Part shown: in pieces, positions 27,997-37,659 of the stretch
Position numbering within the stretch: position 1 is the first letter of the stretch
Layout: the number at the start of each line of letters is the position of its first letter
Assembly (NCBI GenBank): GCA_030849075.1
Contig: JASAOO010003365.1
Span: forward strand, 1 to 47,468
Origin: Zelonia costaricensis
Taxonomy: Eukaryota; Euglenozoa; Kinetoplastea; Trypanosomatida; Trypanosomatidae
DNA: 47,468 nt
Direction: 5' to 3'
Made by a program: the position numbers and the translations under genes
Notes under the pieces: model-generated
The model's input: the letters and a program-made list of their open reading frames with translations, nothing else
Database searches by the model: none
What the model was told of the DNA's origin: nothing

Positions 27997-30012
27997 TCAC
28001 TGACCGGTGAGGCGCTTCACCAGCGCGTCCATGACGATGACCGGCTCCGCCTTCTTCTCCTTCGCTGCTGCTGCCTCGGCCTCGCTGCCACACAGGAGCA
28101 TCACCTTGCTGTGGAGCTGCCGAGTCGCGTGGAGGGCGGCGCAGCAGACGTCGCAGTTGGTGGAACCCTCGAGGTGGAGCGACAGGTTGATGGGCAGCAC
28201 GGCGAGCCACGCGTACTCGCGCTGCCACGTGCGCAGCATCGCATGGGCGCTCTCCGGAAGCCCGAAGGAGGCGCACACGGACTCAAACGGGAGCAGCGCC
28301 ACGGCGCCGCCCTTGCGCTGGTACGACTCCATCATCCGCACGTACGCCTGCTCGGCGACGGCGCGGGTCGCCAGCGAGGCGAGTGCCGCCGCGGTGAGGA
28401 CAGTGCAGTAGACGGCGTCGGAGGGAAGGAGGCGGCGCAGCTCGGTGCTGATCGCCGTCGCTGCCGCCGCGTGACTCGCTGTCGGTGGGGGCGGCGGCAT
28501 GTGCAGGACGGCGGCGAGCGCGGGGGCGTGCAGGGGGAGGAGGCCGGCGTACACTGCTTTGCCCGCCTGGCAGCGGCTCTCGCGGAAGCGCCGCACGGCG
28601 GCTGCGACGGCGCTGGCAGCGAGCGGCGTTGCCGCGGCGGCAGGGTCCTGCGTGAGGAAGTGCAGCACCGCCGGCAGCCGCGCCGCGCCGCTCTCCTCCA
28701 CAGCGAGGCAGCCCAGAAGCGTGCCGACGCGGCGGACGGCTGCGTGGTGGGCGGGTGCGTCTGTCGGCGCCGCGTAAACGCCGGGGTACCGCTGGAGGCA
28801 CCACAGAAAGAAGCCGGCGCAGCTGAGGGGCAGGAGGCGCTGCAGTGGGGCCCGCAGCTCGCGCACCTGCACCACCACCTCGAGCACCCGAAGCAGCGAC
28901 ACCAGCGACGGCGTGGACACGGCGCACATGGACACAAAGAGGATGCACAGTCGGTAGTACTCCTCGCGCCGCTCGCACAGGGCGAGCACCTCGTCGAAGA
29001 CCCTCGGCGCCAGCTGCACCCGCACCGCGTAGGCGTACTTGATCACATCGCAAGCAAACGTCAGCGCGTCCGTCTCGGCCCTCGACCCCCGCGCCGCGCC
29101 GCGCTTCGCTTCCTCGCGGCACAGCTCCACCAGGAGGTCGCTCAGGAAGGCGCCAAGGTGGAGCGGGGCGCCGGTGAGGCCGTCGCGGCTCCGCCCGCTG
29201 AGCAGCTCGTCCCGCACGAGCCGCACCGCCGCCGCACACGGCTTGCTGCTCGACAGCAGACACCGCCCAAACGCGACGACGAGCACCTCGCTGAGCCGGC
29301 CAGCCGACGCACTGACCATGGCCAGCACACGCTCGAACAGCTCCATGAAGTGGTCCTCGAGCGGCTTGGGCATCTGGAGTGAGGCGTGGGCGAGGGCGGC
29401 GCCGAGGTTGCCCCAGACGCTTGCCGGCACCGTCTGCGGCCCGAGCGAGTCCTTGAAGGTAAGCGCAACGCGGGCGGCGCGCACGGGGTGACTCGGGAGC
29501 GCCTTGATGGCCGCCAGCAGCGTGCTGAGCGGGATGACGGCGGTGTCGAGTAGCACATCCTCCAGCACGTCCAGCACCGCGTCAGCGCCCCCCTCGCGGC
29601 CGAGCACCGCCAACGCGCGGTTCACCGCGGCGAGGCACGGCACGGCATTGAGCTTGCGGTCGACGGCGAAGCGGTGCAGCACCTCCTCTGCGCTGTGCCG
29701 TTGCGCCAGCCACTGGTATGTCGCCTGCTGCCGCTGCGCAATCGTGAAGGAGTCGACAAGGACGCACTGCACGGGCTGCACGACCGGCCCGCCCGCGGCG
29801 TGCAGCTCCGCATCGATGGCGGCGTCCAGGCGGCGACGGCGGTACAGGAAGAAGTCGTTGGCGGAGCGACCGGCGCGGACGCGGGTGTCGTGCGCCGGCG
29901 GCGCGAACGTGCGGAAGCGGATGGACACGGGCAAGGCCGCAACGCGTGGGTGCTCCTCGCGGAGGTAGTGTGCCACCTCCTCCTCTCCTTCACCCCACTC
30001 ACCGTTGTCCAT
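27997..30012 (-). CDS. conserved hypothetical helical protein
   Basis: This 671-residue protein is not one that I recognise. I chose the ATG at 30012; another in-frame ATG exists at 30357, but a strong polypyrimidine-AG site lies between them and the 115 extra residues are low-complexity proline/serine sequence. The chain is rich in Ala and Leu and looks all-helical, with repeated amphipathic helices (for example AVNRALAVLGREGG, LDVLEDVLLDTAVIPLSTLLAAIKAL). This could reflect helical-repeat (HEAT- or PPR-like) structure, although no repeat register is clear to me. Near the C-terminus there is a CDVCC cluster about 55 residues from the end, then a short basic tail. No signal peptide or membrane segment is evident. 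Confidence 0.75.
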   Translation of the reverse strand: MDNGEWGEGEEEVAHYLREEHPRVAALPVSIRFRTFAPPAHDTRVRAGRSANDFFLYRRRRLDAAIDAELHAAGGPVVQPVQCVLVDSFTIAQRQQATYQWLAQRHSAEEVLHRFAVDRKLNAVPCLAAVNRALAVLGREGGADAVLDVLEDVLLDTAVIPLSTLLAAIKALPSHPVRAARVALTFKDSLGPQTVPASVWGNLGAALAHASLQMPKPLEDHFMELFERVLAMVSASAGRLSEVLVVAFGRCLLSSSKPCAAAVRLVRDELLSGRSRDGLTGAPLHLGAFLSDLLVELCREEAKRGAARGSRAETDALTFACDVIKYAYAVRVQLAPRVFDEVLALCERREEYYRLCILFVSMCAVSTPSLVSLLRVLEVVVQVRELRAPLQRLLPLSCAGFFLWCLQRYPGVYAAPTDAPAHHAAVRRVGTLLGCLAVEESGAARLPAVLHFLTQDPAAAATPLAASAVAAAVRRFRESRCQAGKAVYAGLLPLHAPALAAVLHMPPPPPTASHAAAATAISTELRRLLPSDAVYCTVLTAAALASLATRAVAEQAYVRMMESYQRKGGAVALLPFESVCASFGLPESAHAMLRTWQREYAWLAVLPINLSLHLEGSTNCDVCCAALHATRQLHSKVMLLCGSEAEAAAAKEKKAEPVIVMDALVKRLTGQ

Positions 30013-31505
30013 GTCGTGCCAACGAGGCGTCTGCGCGGTGGCGCGGGAGGGGGGTGATGTGTCGATGGGGAACAAATCAAGTCGCTGTGGCGTCGGTGGG
30101 GCCGTGCACGCCGCGCAGGACGGAAACGCTACGCAGTGCCACCCTGCTGCGCGCCGTTGTGGGCAACAGGGATGAGGGTGCCGCCTACGATGCGTCGGCG
30201 CGCGTAGGTGATGGATGCGCTGTGCAGCGGCGGCGCTAGTGGAGCCACCGTGAGGAGGGCTATGAACAGGATTAGGGAGAGAGGAGGGGGGGGGAGATGA
30301 GGACGCGGACGAGGAGCGGTCGGTGATGAGAAATGTCACGAGGAAGCAAAGGCACATGAACGGAGACGGAAGGGGTGGGGTGGGGTGAGTGCACGAAGGG
30401 CCGCAGTCAGATCCTCGACACCACAGTCGAGATGGCGTGTCGTGCGACGCAGCGGGTCACGCGGACTGCCGCTCCTTCCTGTCCGCGCGCTCTGGAGCGA
30501 GTGCGAGATGCGGGTCTTTGGGACGTGTCAGTCGGTGTGTTAGCGGTTGAATCACATGCGTGGCAACGGAGAGAGAAAGCTAACAGCAGTGCACTGACCT
30601 GTTGTCCTTCTCCCCAGACACGCGACACACACACACACATATATAGAGGCAGGAGGCGCCCGCGCTGAAAAGCACAACAGAAGGAGAAGAGAAAGGACAC
30701 AACAGATTGCGGGGCGCAGGCACGCGGAAAGGGGCAGAGACGAGGAAGAGGAGGAGGAGGAAAAAAGTCGGGAAAGGGAGGGGGAGGGGCAGAGAACACA
30801 CACAAGCAGCTTCCTCACGGCGAGGCACGACCTCGTCTCCCCATTGCACACAGATGCAAACACATACAGACACTCACACCAACACAGCCAATCAAACGTG
30901 AGGGGAGGGAAGGGAGAGAAAAAGAAGGCCCTAGGCGTAGCGTGGGTTCCATTTACCGAGACGAGGGAAAGAACAAGTGAGGGGGGGGGGGGCCACGGGC
31001 GAGAAAGCAGAAAGAGCGAGGCGCACACACACACGCGCGTACACACACATAGATCCACAACCCGCAGCCACACATGCAACCCACACCGCAGGCGCGGTAT
31101 ATCCCCCCTTGAGTGAGCATGGGGGGGGGAGGGGGAGGAAGAAAGCGAACATGGACACACACGCCCCTCTGCAGCCGCACCACGAGGGAGATGCGGGGGA
31201 GACGGCTTGAGAGAAACACAAGCGAAGTTCCATCAGCAGTGCAGCCAGAAGGGAGGAAGGAAGGGTCGAGAAAGAGACGAGAGAAAAAACGGAGCATCAC
31301 CAAGCAGGGGCTATGTGCATCACACCGTGACAAACGAGGCGGCCGCAAATACGCCGAAGCAACCCCCCCCCACCCACACCCAAAATGGCGATCGTGGGTC
31401 GCAGAGGGGAGGGGGAGGGGGAGGGGGGGCAGAGATGGTGGGCAGGCGACGGCTGCGCCACGTACATAAAGACGACCACGAGGACAAGTAGGCGTGCAGC
31501 GCACT
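30013..31505. other. 1.5-kb spacer, NEK kinase 3' UTR
   Basis: It contains scattered CA repeats (about 30626-30639 and 31024-31052), a 12-G run at 30981-30992 and a purine-rich block at 30660-30790. No gene is supported. Confidence 0.6.
30260..30300 (-). other. probable SL acceptor for the 671-residue gene
   Basis: The C/T tract complementary to 30271-30297 is followed by the first AG at 30261-30260, giving a leader of about 247 nt and placing the ATG at 30357 outside the mRNA. Confidence 0.4.
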
Positions 31506-33206
31506 TCACGTAAACTCCTTCCGCCGACGCGCGCGATCGGCGGCGGCGCGGTGCAGCATGGCCTTGATGTCCGACTGCGGTGGGGGAAGGGGCGCGAGCT
31601 GCCGGTACGCGGGGGCGCCCTGGCGCTGGGCGCGGTACACCGGGTTGACGTACGGGTTTGAGGTACGTTTGCCCTGCTGGCACCGCACGTCGCCGGCGTT
31701 CTTGCGCGGGTTGGCGAGGAGGAGGTAGCCGGGCGGGATGGCGGCGCCGACGTCGCCGAGGTACGGCGATGGCGACGCGTGCGACTGGGCTACGTAGGGC
31801 CGCGCGTAGGAGCGCTGGGCCACCTTGCTCCGCATGCTGGCCCGCTGCGACGCCGCCGGCGCCAGTGCCGCGGCCCCAACCTGGACGTCGCTGTGCGGCC
31901 GGGGCAGCGGAATCGCGGCGGAGCGGGCGGTGCTCGGCGTGCTGAAGACGGCACCGGTAGGCGGCAGCGGCGGGGCGCTGGTGGGGTTTGAGTTGCCCGG
32001 TACGCGGTGCAGCACCGCCGGGAGCAGCGGAACGGGCGGGGGTGGGGAGGTGCTGGGCAGCGCCGGCATCCTCGCGAAAGGCTTCAGCGGCGGCATGACG
32101 GGCCGGCCCCGCTCGGCGGAGTTGCCGTCTGCGCCGGCTGGGCACCCGGCGGCTGCCGCCCTCGCCGCGGTGGAGGAGACGAGGCAGCGCCCCGCCGAGC
32201 CGCGGGCCCCGCTGCCGCCGTCGCTGTCGTCGCCGTGCGGGGCTGCGTGGTCGGAGTCGTGGGCAACGGCGGCGGCAGTGGCGGCGGCCCGCCCGGCGGA
32301 CTGCGCGGGGTCGAGGCCGGCCGTGCTGTCGGTGATGCCCGGCAGGAGGCGGTGCTTGCAGAGGGAGCGAATGTAGTGGCGCGGCACGGTGTCGTCGTCC
32401 TTGATCCACTGCTGAATACGGGTGCGGACGATAGGGAGGCGTAAGATGTCCTGCAGCTCGATTCGGTGCGCGGGATCGCGGACCAGCATCCGGGCAACGA
32501 TGTCGCGCAGCTCAGGGCTGTAAGTGCTGGGGAGCGGGTCGTACTGCACCGCAAGAATACGCTGCAGCAGGCCCTTCATGTCCTTGGCGTTGAAGGGGTG
32601 CTTGAGGGCGAGCAGCTCGTACAGAACGACGCCGAGGGCCCACACATCGCTGCGGTGGTCGTAGGGCCGTTCGAGAATCAGCTCGGGGGAAAGGTAGTAC
32701 GGGGTGCCAACGAACGTCTGCGCCTGGTCGTACGTGTTGGCCAGCGTCCGGGCAATGCCGAAGTCGCCGAGCTTGATGAGGCTCTCGTTGGTGAGGAAGA
32801 CGTTTTGCGTCTTCACGTCACGGTGCAGTATTTTGCGCTGATGCACGTAGTCGAGGCTGAGCACGAGCTGGATGAACCAGTCGAGCACCTGCCGCTCGGG
32901 CAGGCCGACCCCGTAGCTCCGCTTCAGCCGCGTGCTCACGTCGCCGCTCTCGGCGTACTCCATGACGATGCAGAGGTTGTCCGACTTGCGGGCGAGGAAG
33001 CTGTCGACGTAGTTGATGATGTTCGGGTGCCGCAGCGAGCTCAGCACGCGGGCCTCGTTCAGGCTTTGCTGCCGATCCTTCTTGCTCATGCGCGTCAAGT
33101 CAACCTGCTTGATGACGTAGCACTTGCCATCCTCGTTGTTGCGGGCAAGGGCGCATGTGCCCATGTTGCCCTTGCCGATGGTCTTGACTTTGGTGTACTT
33201 GTCCAT
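31506..33206 (-). CDS. NEK-family serine/threonine protein kinase
   Basis: This 566-residue protein has a kinase domain at residues 4 to about 258. Visible catalytic parts are the glycine loop GKGNMG (11-16), VIK with Lys33, the helix-C Glu51, HRDVKTQN (128-135), DFG (148-150), GTPYYLSPE (167-175) and SDVWALG. The HRDVKxQN loop and GTPYYLSPE segment are typical of NIMA-related kinases. All residues for catalysis are present, so it should be active. The remaining 300 residues are proline-, alanine- and serine-rich, without a coiled coil that I can see, and contain stretches such as RPVMPPLKPFARM. NEK kinases are expanded in trypanosomatids and usually act at basal bodies, the flagellum or in the cell cycle; the specific member cannot be assigned. 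Confidence 0.93.
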   Translation of the reverse strand: MDKYTKVKTIGKGNMGTCALARNNEDGKCYVIKQVDLTRMSKKDRQQSLNEARVLSSLRHPNIINYVDSFLARKSDNLCIVMEYAESGDVSTRLKRSYGVGLPERQVLDWFIQLVLSLDYVHQRKILHRDVKTQNVFLTNESLIKLGDFGIARTLANTYDQAQTFVGTPYYLSPELILERPYDHRSDVWALGVVLYELLALKHPFNAKDMKGLLQRILAVQYDPLPSTYSPELRDIVARMLVRDPAHRIELQDILRLPIVRTRIQQWIKDDDTVPRHYIRSLCKHRLLPGITDSTAGLDPAQSAGRAAATAAAVAHDSDHAAPHGDDSDGGSGARGSAGRCLVSSTAARAAAAGCPAGADGNSAERGRPVMPPLKPFARMPALPSTSPPPPVPLLPAVLHRVPGNSNPTSAPPLPPTGAVFSTPSTARSAAIPLPRPHSDVQVGAAALAPAASQRASMRSKVAQRSYARPYVAQSHASPSPYLGDVGAAIPPGYLLLANPRKNAGDVRCQQGKRTSNPYVNPVYRAQRQGAPAYRQLAPLPPPQSDIKAMLHRAAADRARRRKEFT

Positions 33207-34554
33207 GGTGCCACAGCGCGGCTGCCGTGCCGCTCGTCTTGTCCGAGGCAGTTGGAATATAACGGGGGAATAAGGGGGAAGAAGGAGGAGGAGGAGGAGT
33301 AGGACGGTGACGTACGGTGGCTACACTGGGCGTGAGACGAGCTGTGGAGGTCCGCGGCGAGTGGCAGGGGGGGGGTCGAGGCAGAGCCGACTTACACACA
33401 GACACACAGACGCACGCGAAAGGGAAACCCGAAGCGGAGGGCCCTCTGCACCGTGCAGAAGGGGCGGCGAGCAGCAAAGACAAAGAAACAAAAATGGACG
33501 TCAGTGGACGCGGGTGGGTTTGGTGAAGGTGGGCGCGGGACTGCAGCGCGCGCCGGCGGGCGGGGGAGGGGGGCCGGGAGGGAGGAGAGGGGGCGAGTGG
33601 GATGTGGTCGAAGGAAAAGAGAGAAAAGGAGAAGGGGAGGGGCGAGTGATGAGTGCGTGCCCAGCTGCGCGTGCACGTCGACGGCGTCACGACTGGACAA
33701 CAAACACACAAAGACAAGCGCACGGGACGCAAAAAAAAGTTTGGCCACCACTTCGCCGTGGGGAGAAGCGGGAGAGGGAGGGTGCTGGGCGCCGATCCTG
33801 CGTGGTGTGCGCAGTGGATGTGCCCGATGCGACCAGCGAAGACAACAATACAAGAGTATGGAGGGGGAGCGGGGGTGGAGTGAAAGGCTGAGAAGGAGCG
33901 GCAGTGCGCATTCACACAGCGCTGTTGCAGTGTTCTCTTATGCTGGACAGCGCAGTACAGCGTGCCCGGCGACGCGTGGCACTGCACCGTTGTGTGGCCG
34001 TCATCCGCGCGCTCAGGCTCCGGGGCACGGAGGAATGCGGAAGGAGACATCGGCGTGCGGGCTCAGCCGTCTTGTCAGAGCAGCCGCGCGATGGGGTGGG
34101 GCCCGGGGGGAAGGGGGGGGGGAGGGCTGGGGAGGTTGTCATGGAGGAGACACACGTGGGTTCTTCTTGTGTCGTGTGGAGGTTGCGCTTGGAGCGAAAC
34201 AGAAAAAGGTGATGAGTGGACACGCTCGAGGCGGGCCGGTGGGGGGGGGGGGGAGGGGCGAGGGCAGCCCCATCGCTGTCATAATTGGCTAAGGTGATAA
34301 TCGAAGCACGCACACGTACGCAGCGTGTGTGAGTGAACGGGGGAGCGGCCGGAGTGAAAGAGAGAGCCGGAGGGGCGGCTGTCACCAGCGGAGTTCAACA
34401 AAAAGCGGCAGACTCAGCGGCAGACGTCTCTCGCCGCATGCGTGGAGAACGCCGTGCACGGAGGGTCTACCATCGCCATCCACTATCGCTACAGAGGGGG
34501 AGGGGTTGAGGTTGGAGGTTGGGCGGGTGCACCAGGGTGCGTGCGGCCACCGTG
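33207..34554. other. 1.35-kb spacer upstream of the NEK kinase
   Basis: It holds the 3' UTR of the small membrane-protein gene, with a purine-rich block at 33555-33660 and a 13-G run at 34241-34253. No gene is supported. Confidence 0.6.
33238..33302 (-). other. probable SL acceptor for the NEK kinase gene
   Basis: The C/T tract complementary to 33260-33300 is followed by the first AG at 33239-33238, giving a leader of about 31 nt before the ATG at 33206. Confidence 0.4.
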
Positions 34555-35001
34555 CTAATTGAGGACGAGCTCGAGGAGGGCGAGACCCAGCATCGCCGGC
34601 GCGAGCCACATCATGTGCGTGTGCAGCACAAGCCAGTAGGCGATGAACATCCACCCGGCTACGTGGGCGGAGTTGTGGCCGTTGTAACCAAGCGTTGCGT
34701 ACCCGGCGGCCCAGATCATCGTAAAGACGGCGATCATGCCGGAGATGACGCGGTTCACAACAGACACCGTGGACTGCTCGGCGAGAATCCAGTGGCGCAT
34801 GAACAGCTCACCCGGGACCACGCCGGAGACGGTGCGGTGGCTCTGCGCCTGTAGGGCGGCGCGTGCGTCCGAGGTCATCTGTTGCGGCAGAATCTGCGAC
34901 CAGTCGTGCGTCGTGGGCTTGTGGAACGCTGTGCGGGCGGCCATACTGAAGGCGCCGAGAGCAGCCGACGTGCCCACCGGCAAGGCGACGCGGCGGAACA
35001 T
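34555..35001 (-). CDS. small mitochondrial membrane protein, possibly SDH3-like
   Basis: This 148-residue protein starts at the ATG at 35001. A polypyrimidine-AG site at 35068-35067 supports this start over an in-frame ATG at 35313. The N-terminus (MFRRVALPVGTSAALGAFSMAAR) is basic and amphipathic, like a mitochondrial presequence. Three hydrophobic segments lie at about 86-104, 113-127 and 130-147. Before the first, S80-VVN-R84 has the Ser-x3-Arg spacing of the quinone-site SILHR motif of SDHC, and AYWLVLHTHMMW (121-132) loosely recalls the AYH...RHMMMD block. The heme-ligand position is not clear and the spacing between blocks is shorter than in SDHC, so complex II membership is only a suggestion; another respiratory-complex subunit is equally possible. 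Confidence 0.7.
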   Translation of the reverse strand: MFRRVALPVGTSAALGAFSMAARTAFHKPTTHDWSQILPQQMTSDARAALQAQSHRTVSGVVPGELFMRHWILAEQSTVSVVNRVISGMIAVFTMIWAAGYATLGYNGHNSAHVAGWMFIAYWLVLHTHMMWLAPAMLGLALLELVLN

Positions 35002-35860
35002 GTGGACGAGCAAGGAAGGGTGGGTTGGGGGGGGGGGAAGAGAAAAGGTGTGTAGTCGTACCGACCCTGCACGGACGCGTAACGGGCGAGGGGGGGGGAG
35101 AGCGGAGGTGGCCGGCTTGTGGAGGTGTGTGGGACACGAGCAGCGAGGTGACGGTCGTGGTCGGTGGGCGTGGCGGGGGCGGAGCGACGAGTGCGCCGGA
35201 GTGGAACTGTGCAGGGGGCAGAGGAGAGAGGGAGGCGTGGGGAAAGGCAACGCGAGGTTGGGCGAGCCATCGTGGTAGCACAGAGGTTGAGTGTGTGGCA
35301 CTGCCAGCAACATCACGGCTGCATTGAGCGGGGGGGGGGACGGGGGAACCAGGCACGTTGCGATGCGGGCGTGGAATGACGCACGAGTGCACAGGGCGTG
35401 CCACGACAGGGGGATTACAAGGGCACGGCGGGACGGCACGAGAAGGGGGCGACAGGTGAGGGATTATGGTGGTGGTGGATCAAAGTGTCTCCGCAGCACG
35501 GGCTCTGAACATCAACGAGAGGAGGAAAGTGGTTGTGGCAAAGAGAAGAGAGCCGAAAAAAAAAAGGCCTGGGCAACGGCTCAGGCAAACACGTACACAC
35601 ATGCGCGCAAACCTCGTCCATCAGCACGCCGCCCACCCACCTCCCCTCCCCCGGGAAGGGGGGAGCGGCGAATGGGAAAAGGGAGGAGTGAGAGGGAGGT
35701 GTCCACGCGGACTGCACATGCGAAAGCAAACGTGGCGTGGGGGGTTTACGGAGGGGGGGGGGGGGGCGGAGCGCGCTGGCTCACCGCGCAAAAGAAAACA
35801 AAAAAACAGAAGAAGAAGGGAGGGGGTGGTGCAGCAGGCACAGGCCCCTGCACGAACGGC
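35002..35860. other. spacer between the p24 gene and the small membrane-protein gene
   Basis: It holds G-runs at 35027-35037 and 35753-35766, and otherwise the p24 3' UTR. No gene is supported. Confidence 0.6.
35067..35102 (-). other. probable SL acceptor for the small membrane-protein gene
   Basis: The C/T tract complementary to 35084-35102 is followed by AG at 35068-35067, a leader of about 65 nt. A second C-run (complement of 35027-35037) lies inside the leader with no AG after it. Confidence 0.4.
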
Positions 35861-36511
35861 TCACTTCGCGGCGCGGTGGAGCAGGAACGTGATGAGGAGG
35901 GCGTTGAGGAGCGCGATGAGTGCGACGACGACGGCTTCCGCCGCCACACGGACGGTCAGCATTGTGAAGATCTTCTCCACCCACTCCCGCACGCCCTCCT
36001 CTTTTATGCGCAGCAGAATCTGATCGTCGTGCATGCCCATAACGAAGCCGTCCGTGCGCTTCATGAGCTTGCGGAGCGGGTCGATGCTGCTCTTCCAGCG
36101 CTTGAGCGAGGTGAGGCCGATCTCCATCTTTATCATTTTCGGCTCACCCGAGTAGTCGCGGTTGTCGATGCAGTACGCGTGCTCTTTGCGCGCGTGCGTA
36201 GTGAAGTAGACCCGGTCCTCGGCGCCGTGCTCGCCGGCATAGGAGGCGTAGATGAGGTGGCCGTCGACATCGCGTACAAACACGTCGAAGTCGTTCTCGC
36301 CCTCCATCACGTGGTAGTGCATCGCCACGCCTTCGAAGAAGTCCTTGCCGATGGAGTACATGCACACCTCCTCCTTCCCCACGTCAAAGGTGAGCGACAT
36401 CATAGTCGGCTTCACGCGCAGCGCCGTCGCGGGCTGTACCATGACCAGGACGCAGGCGGCAGCCAGCAGCACGCACGCTGCCGCAGCCCGCATGTTGCAC
36501 TGCACTCGCAT
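35861..36511 (-). CDS. p24/emp24/gp25L family cargo receptor
   Basis: This 216-residue type I membrane protein has the usual p24 length. p24 proteins cycle between ER and Golgi in COPII/COPI vesicles and help export cargo such as GPI-anchored proteins, which are abundant on trypanosomatid surfaces. Residues 1-31 are a signal peptide (alanine/leucine/valine core ending near PATA). The GOLD domain follows, with the expected pair Cys50 and Cys114, then a coiled segment (about 135-185) and one transmembrane helix at about 189-211. Only five residues (HRAAK) remain for the cytosolic tail. I chose the first ATG; Met7 (36493) would give a shorter signal peptide. The tail lacks a recognisable FF or KKxx signal, unusual for the family. 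Confidence 0.9.
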   Translation of the reverse strand: MRVQCNMRAAAACVLLAAACVLVMVQPATALRVKPTMMSLTFDVGKEEVCMYSIGKDFFEGVAMHYHVMEGENDFDVFVRDVDGHLIYASYAGEHGAEDRVYFTTHARKEHAYCIDNRDYSGEPKMIKMEIGLTSLKRWKSSIDPLRKLMKRTDGFVMGMHDDQILLRIKEEGVREWVEKIFTMLTVRVAAEAVVVALIALLNALLITFLLHRAAK

Positions 36512-36603
36512 GTCAAAGAGGCTACGCCGCTGAACAACAACAGCAAAAAAATCAACAACAAAACACAACAAACGCCGTTGGTGCGAGCGCGTGTATACGT
36601 GCG

Positions 36604-36665
36604 CTTGGGTGCAGGTGCGAGCGCCGCGGTGTGTGAGGAAGGGTGTGGGGGTGGGGAAGGACGTG
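36604..36665 (-). other. possible SL acceptor for the p24 gene
   Basis: The C/T-rich tract complementary to 36630-36660 is followed by the first AG at 36605-36604, a leader of about 92 nt. Confidence 0.3.
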
Positions 36666-37574
36666 GGCAGCTACGATGAAGTGAAACTACTCTCTGGTGT
36701 GTTCAGAGGGAGGGGGGCAAGGGAGCGGGAGGGGTGGGGGAGGAGTCGTGAACGCCTGGGGTGCAGAGGGACGAGGCGGCTAGCAAAGGGCTCGCGGCAG
36801 GCATGCTCGGGCGTCGAAGGTGGCGGGTGCCCGTTGGCGGTGTGGCCTGTCGGCGAGGCGAGGGAAAAGAAGCGTTGCGTCGACCATTGGGACGTGGACA
36901 TGCGTGTGCAGGCAGCCGTTGCGTTCGTGAAAGGGAGCTGAGTGGGGTTTTCCATAGAACGGCGTGCACGCGCCGGGAGGTGCTATCCGGGGTGGTGCGG
37001 TGGGGTAAGGGGCGCCTGGTGTGTGGAAGAGTTCCGGGTTCACAAAGCAGCACAACAACGCGCACAAGGGAGGTACGCCAGGCCCGTGTATAGAGCGGGG
37101 GGGGGGTTAGGGGAAAGAAGGAGCATGAAGCGGCGGTCGCCGGTGAGGAGAGAAGACGTGGGCGAGTGCGTGGGTGGGGGGGGGGGGGAGAGGCGCGAGG
37201 GGGTGGGCAATCCGCCCTCTCTGTTATTGTTCGAAAGGGAAGGGGGAGGGGGGAGGGGGTGCAAGGAGGCTAGAGGAGGGGGGAGGGGGCGGGGAGGGAC
37301 AACGCAGCTGCTGAGCGAAGACAGGGGTGGCAGTGGAGGAAGGAGAAGCGGAGTTCTGTAGAGCGTGTGCGTGTACGCGATCCCGTGGGTGTCTTGGCGG
37401 CTGTAGGGTCCGCACCTCGCAACACGTAGGGTGAGCTACGACGCGACATCAAAGAAAGAAGTAACAGAAGAAAAAAAGGGGCATCAGAGGGTGGGGCCTT
37501 TATGTGTGCGTGTGAAGGGGGAGGAGGAGAGGCTCTTCTCCATTGTGGGAAGGGCAAAACAACAACTGAGCGGG

Positions 37575-37624
37575 ACACACACACACACACACACACACGC
37601 ACAGACACACACACACACACACAC
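37575..37624 (+). repeat. double AC microsatellite, (AC)12 and (AC)10
   Basis: Perfect AC runs at 37575-37598 and 37605-37624 are separated by six bases, about 35 bp downstream (in transcription) of the EF-hand-like gene's stop codon. Confidence 0.95.
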
Positions 37625-37659
37625 AGACAGACGCAAAGGCGCCGAGTCGGACATGGAGG

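Larger units (their letters stand above)
36512..37659. other. 1.15-kb spacer between the EF-hand-like gene and p24
   Basis: It holds a 13-G run at 37176-37188, a purine-rich block at 37230-37300 and two AC microsatellites at 37575-37598 and 37605-37624. No gene is supported. Confidence 0.6.

Noticed and set aside
30013..30357. N-terminal extension of the 671-residue protein to an ATG at 30357
   Set aside because: A polypyrimidine-AG site at 30261-30260 lies between the two ATGs, and the extension is low-complexity Pro/Ser/His sequence.
35002..35313. N-terminal extension of the small membrane protein to the ATG at 35313
   Set aside because: A predicted SL site at 35068-35067 and the presequence-like start at 35001 favour the shorter form; the extension is proline/serine-rich.
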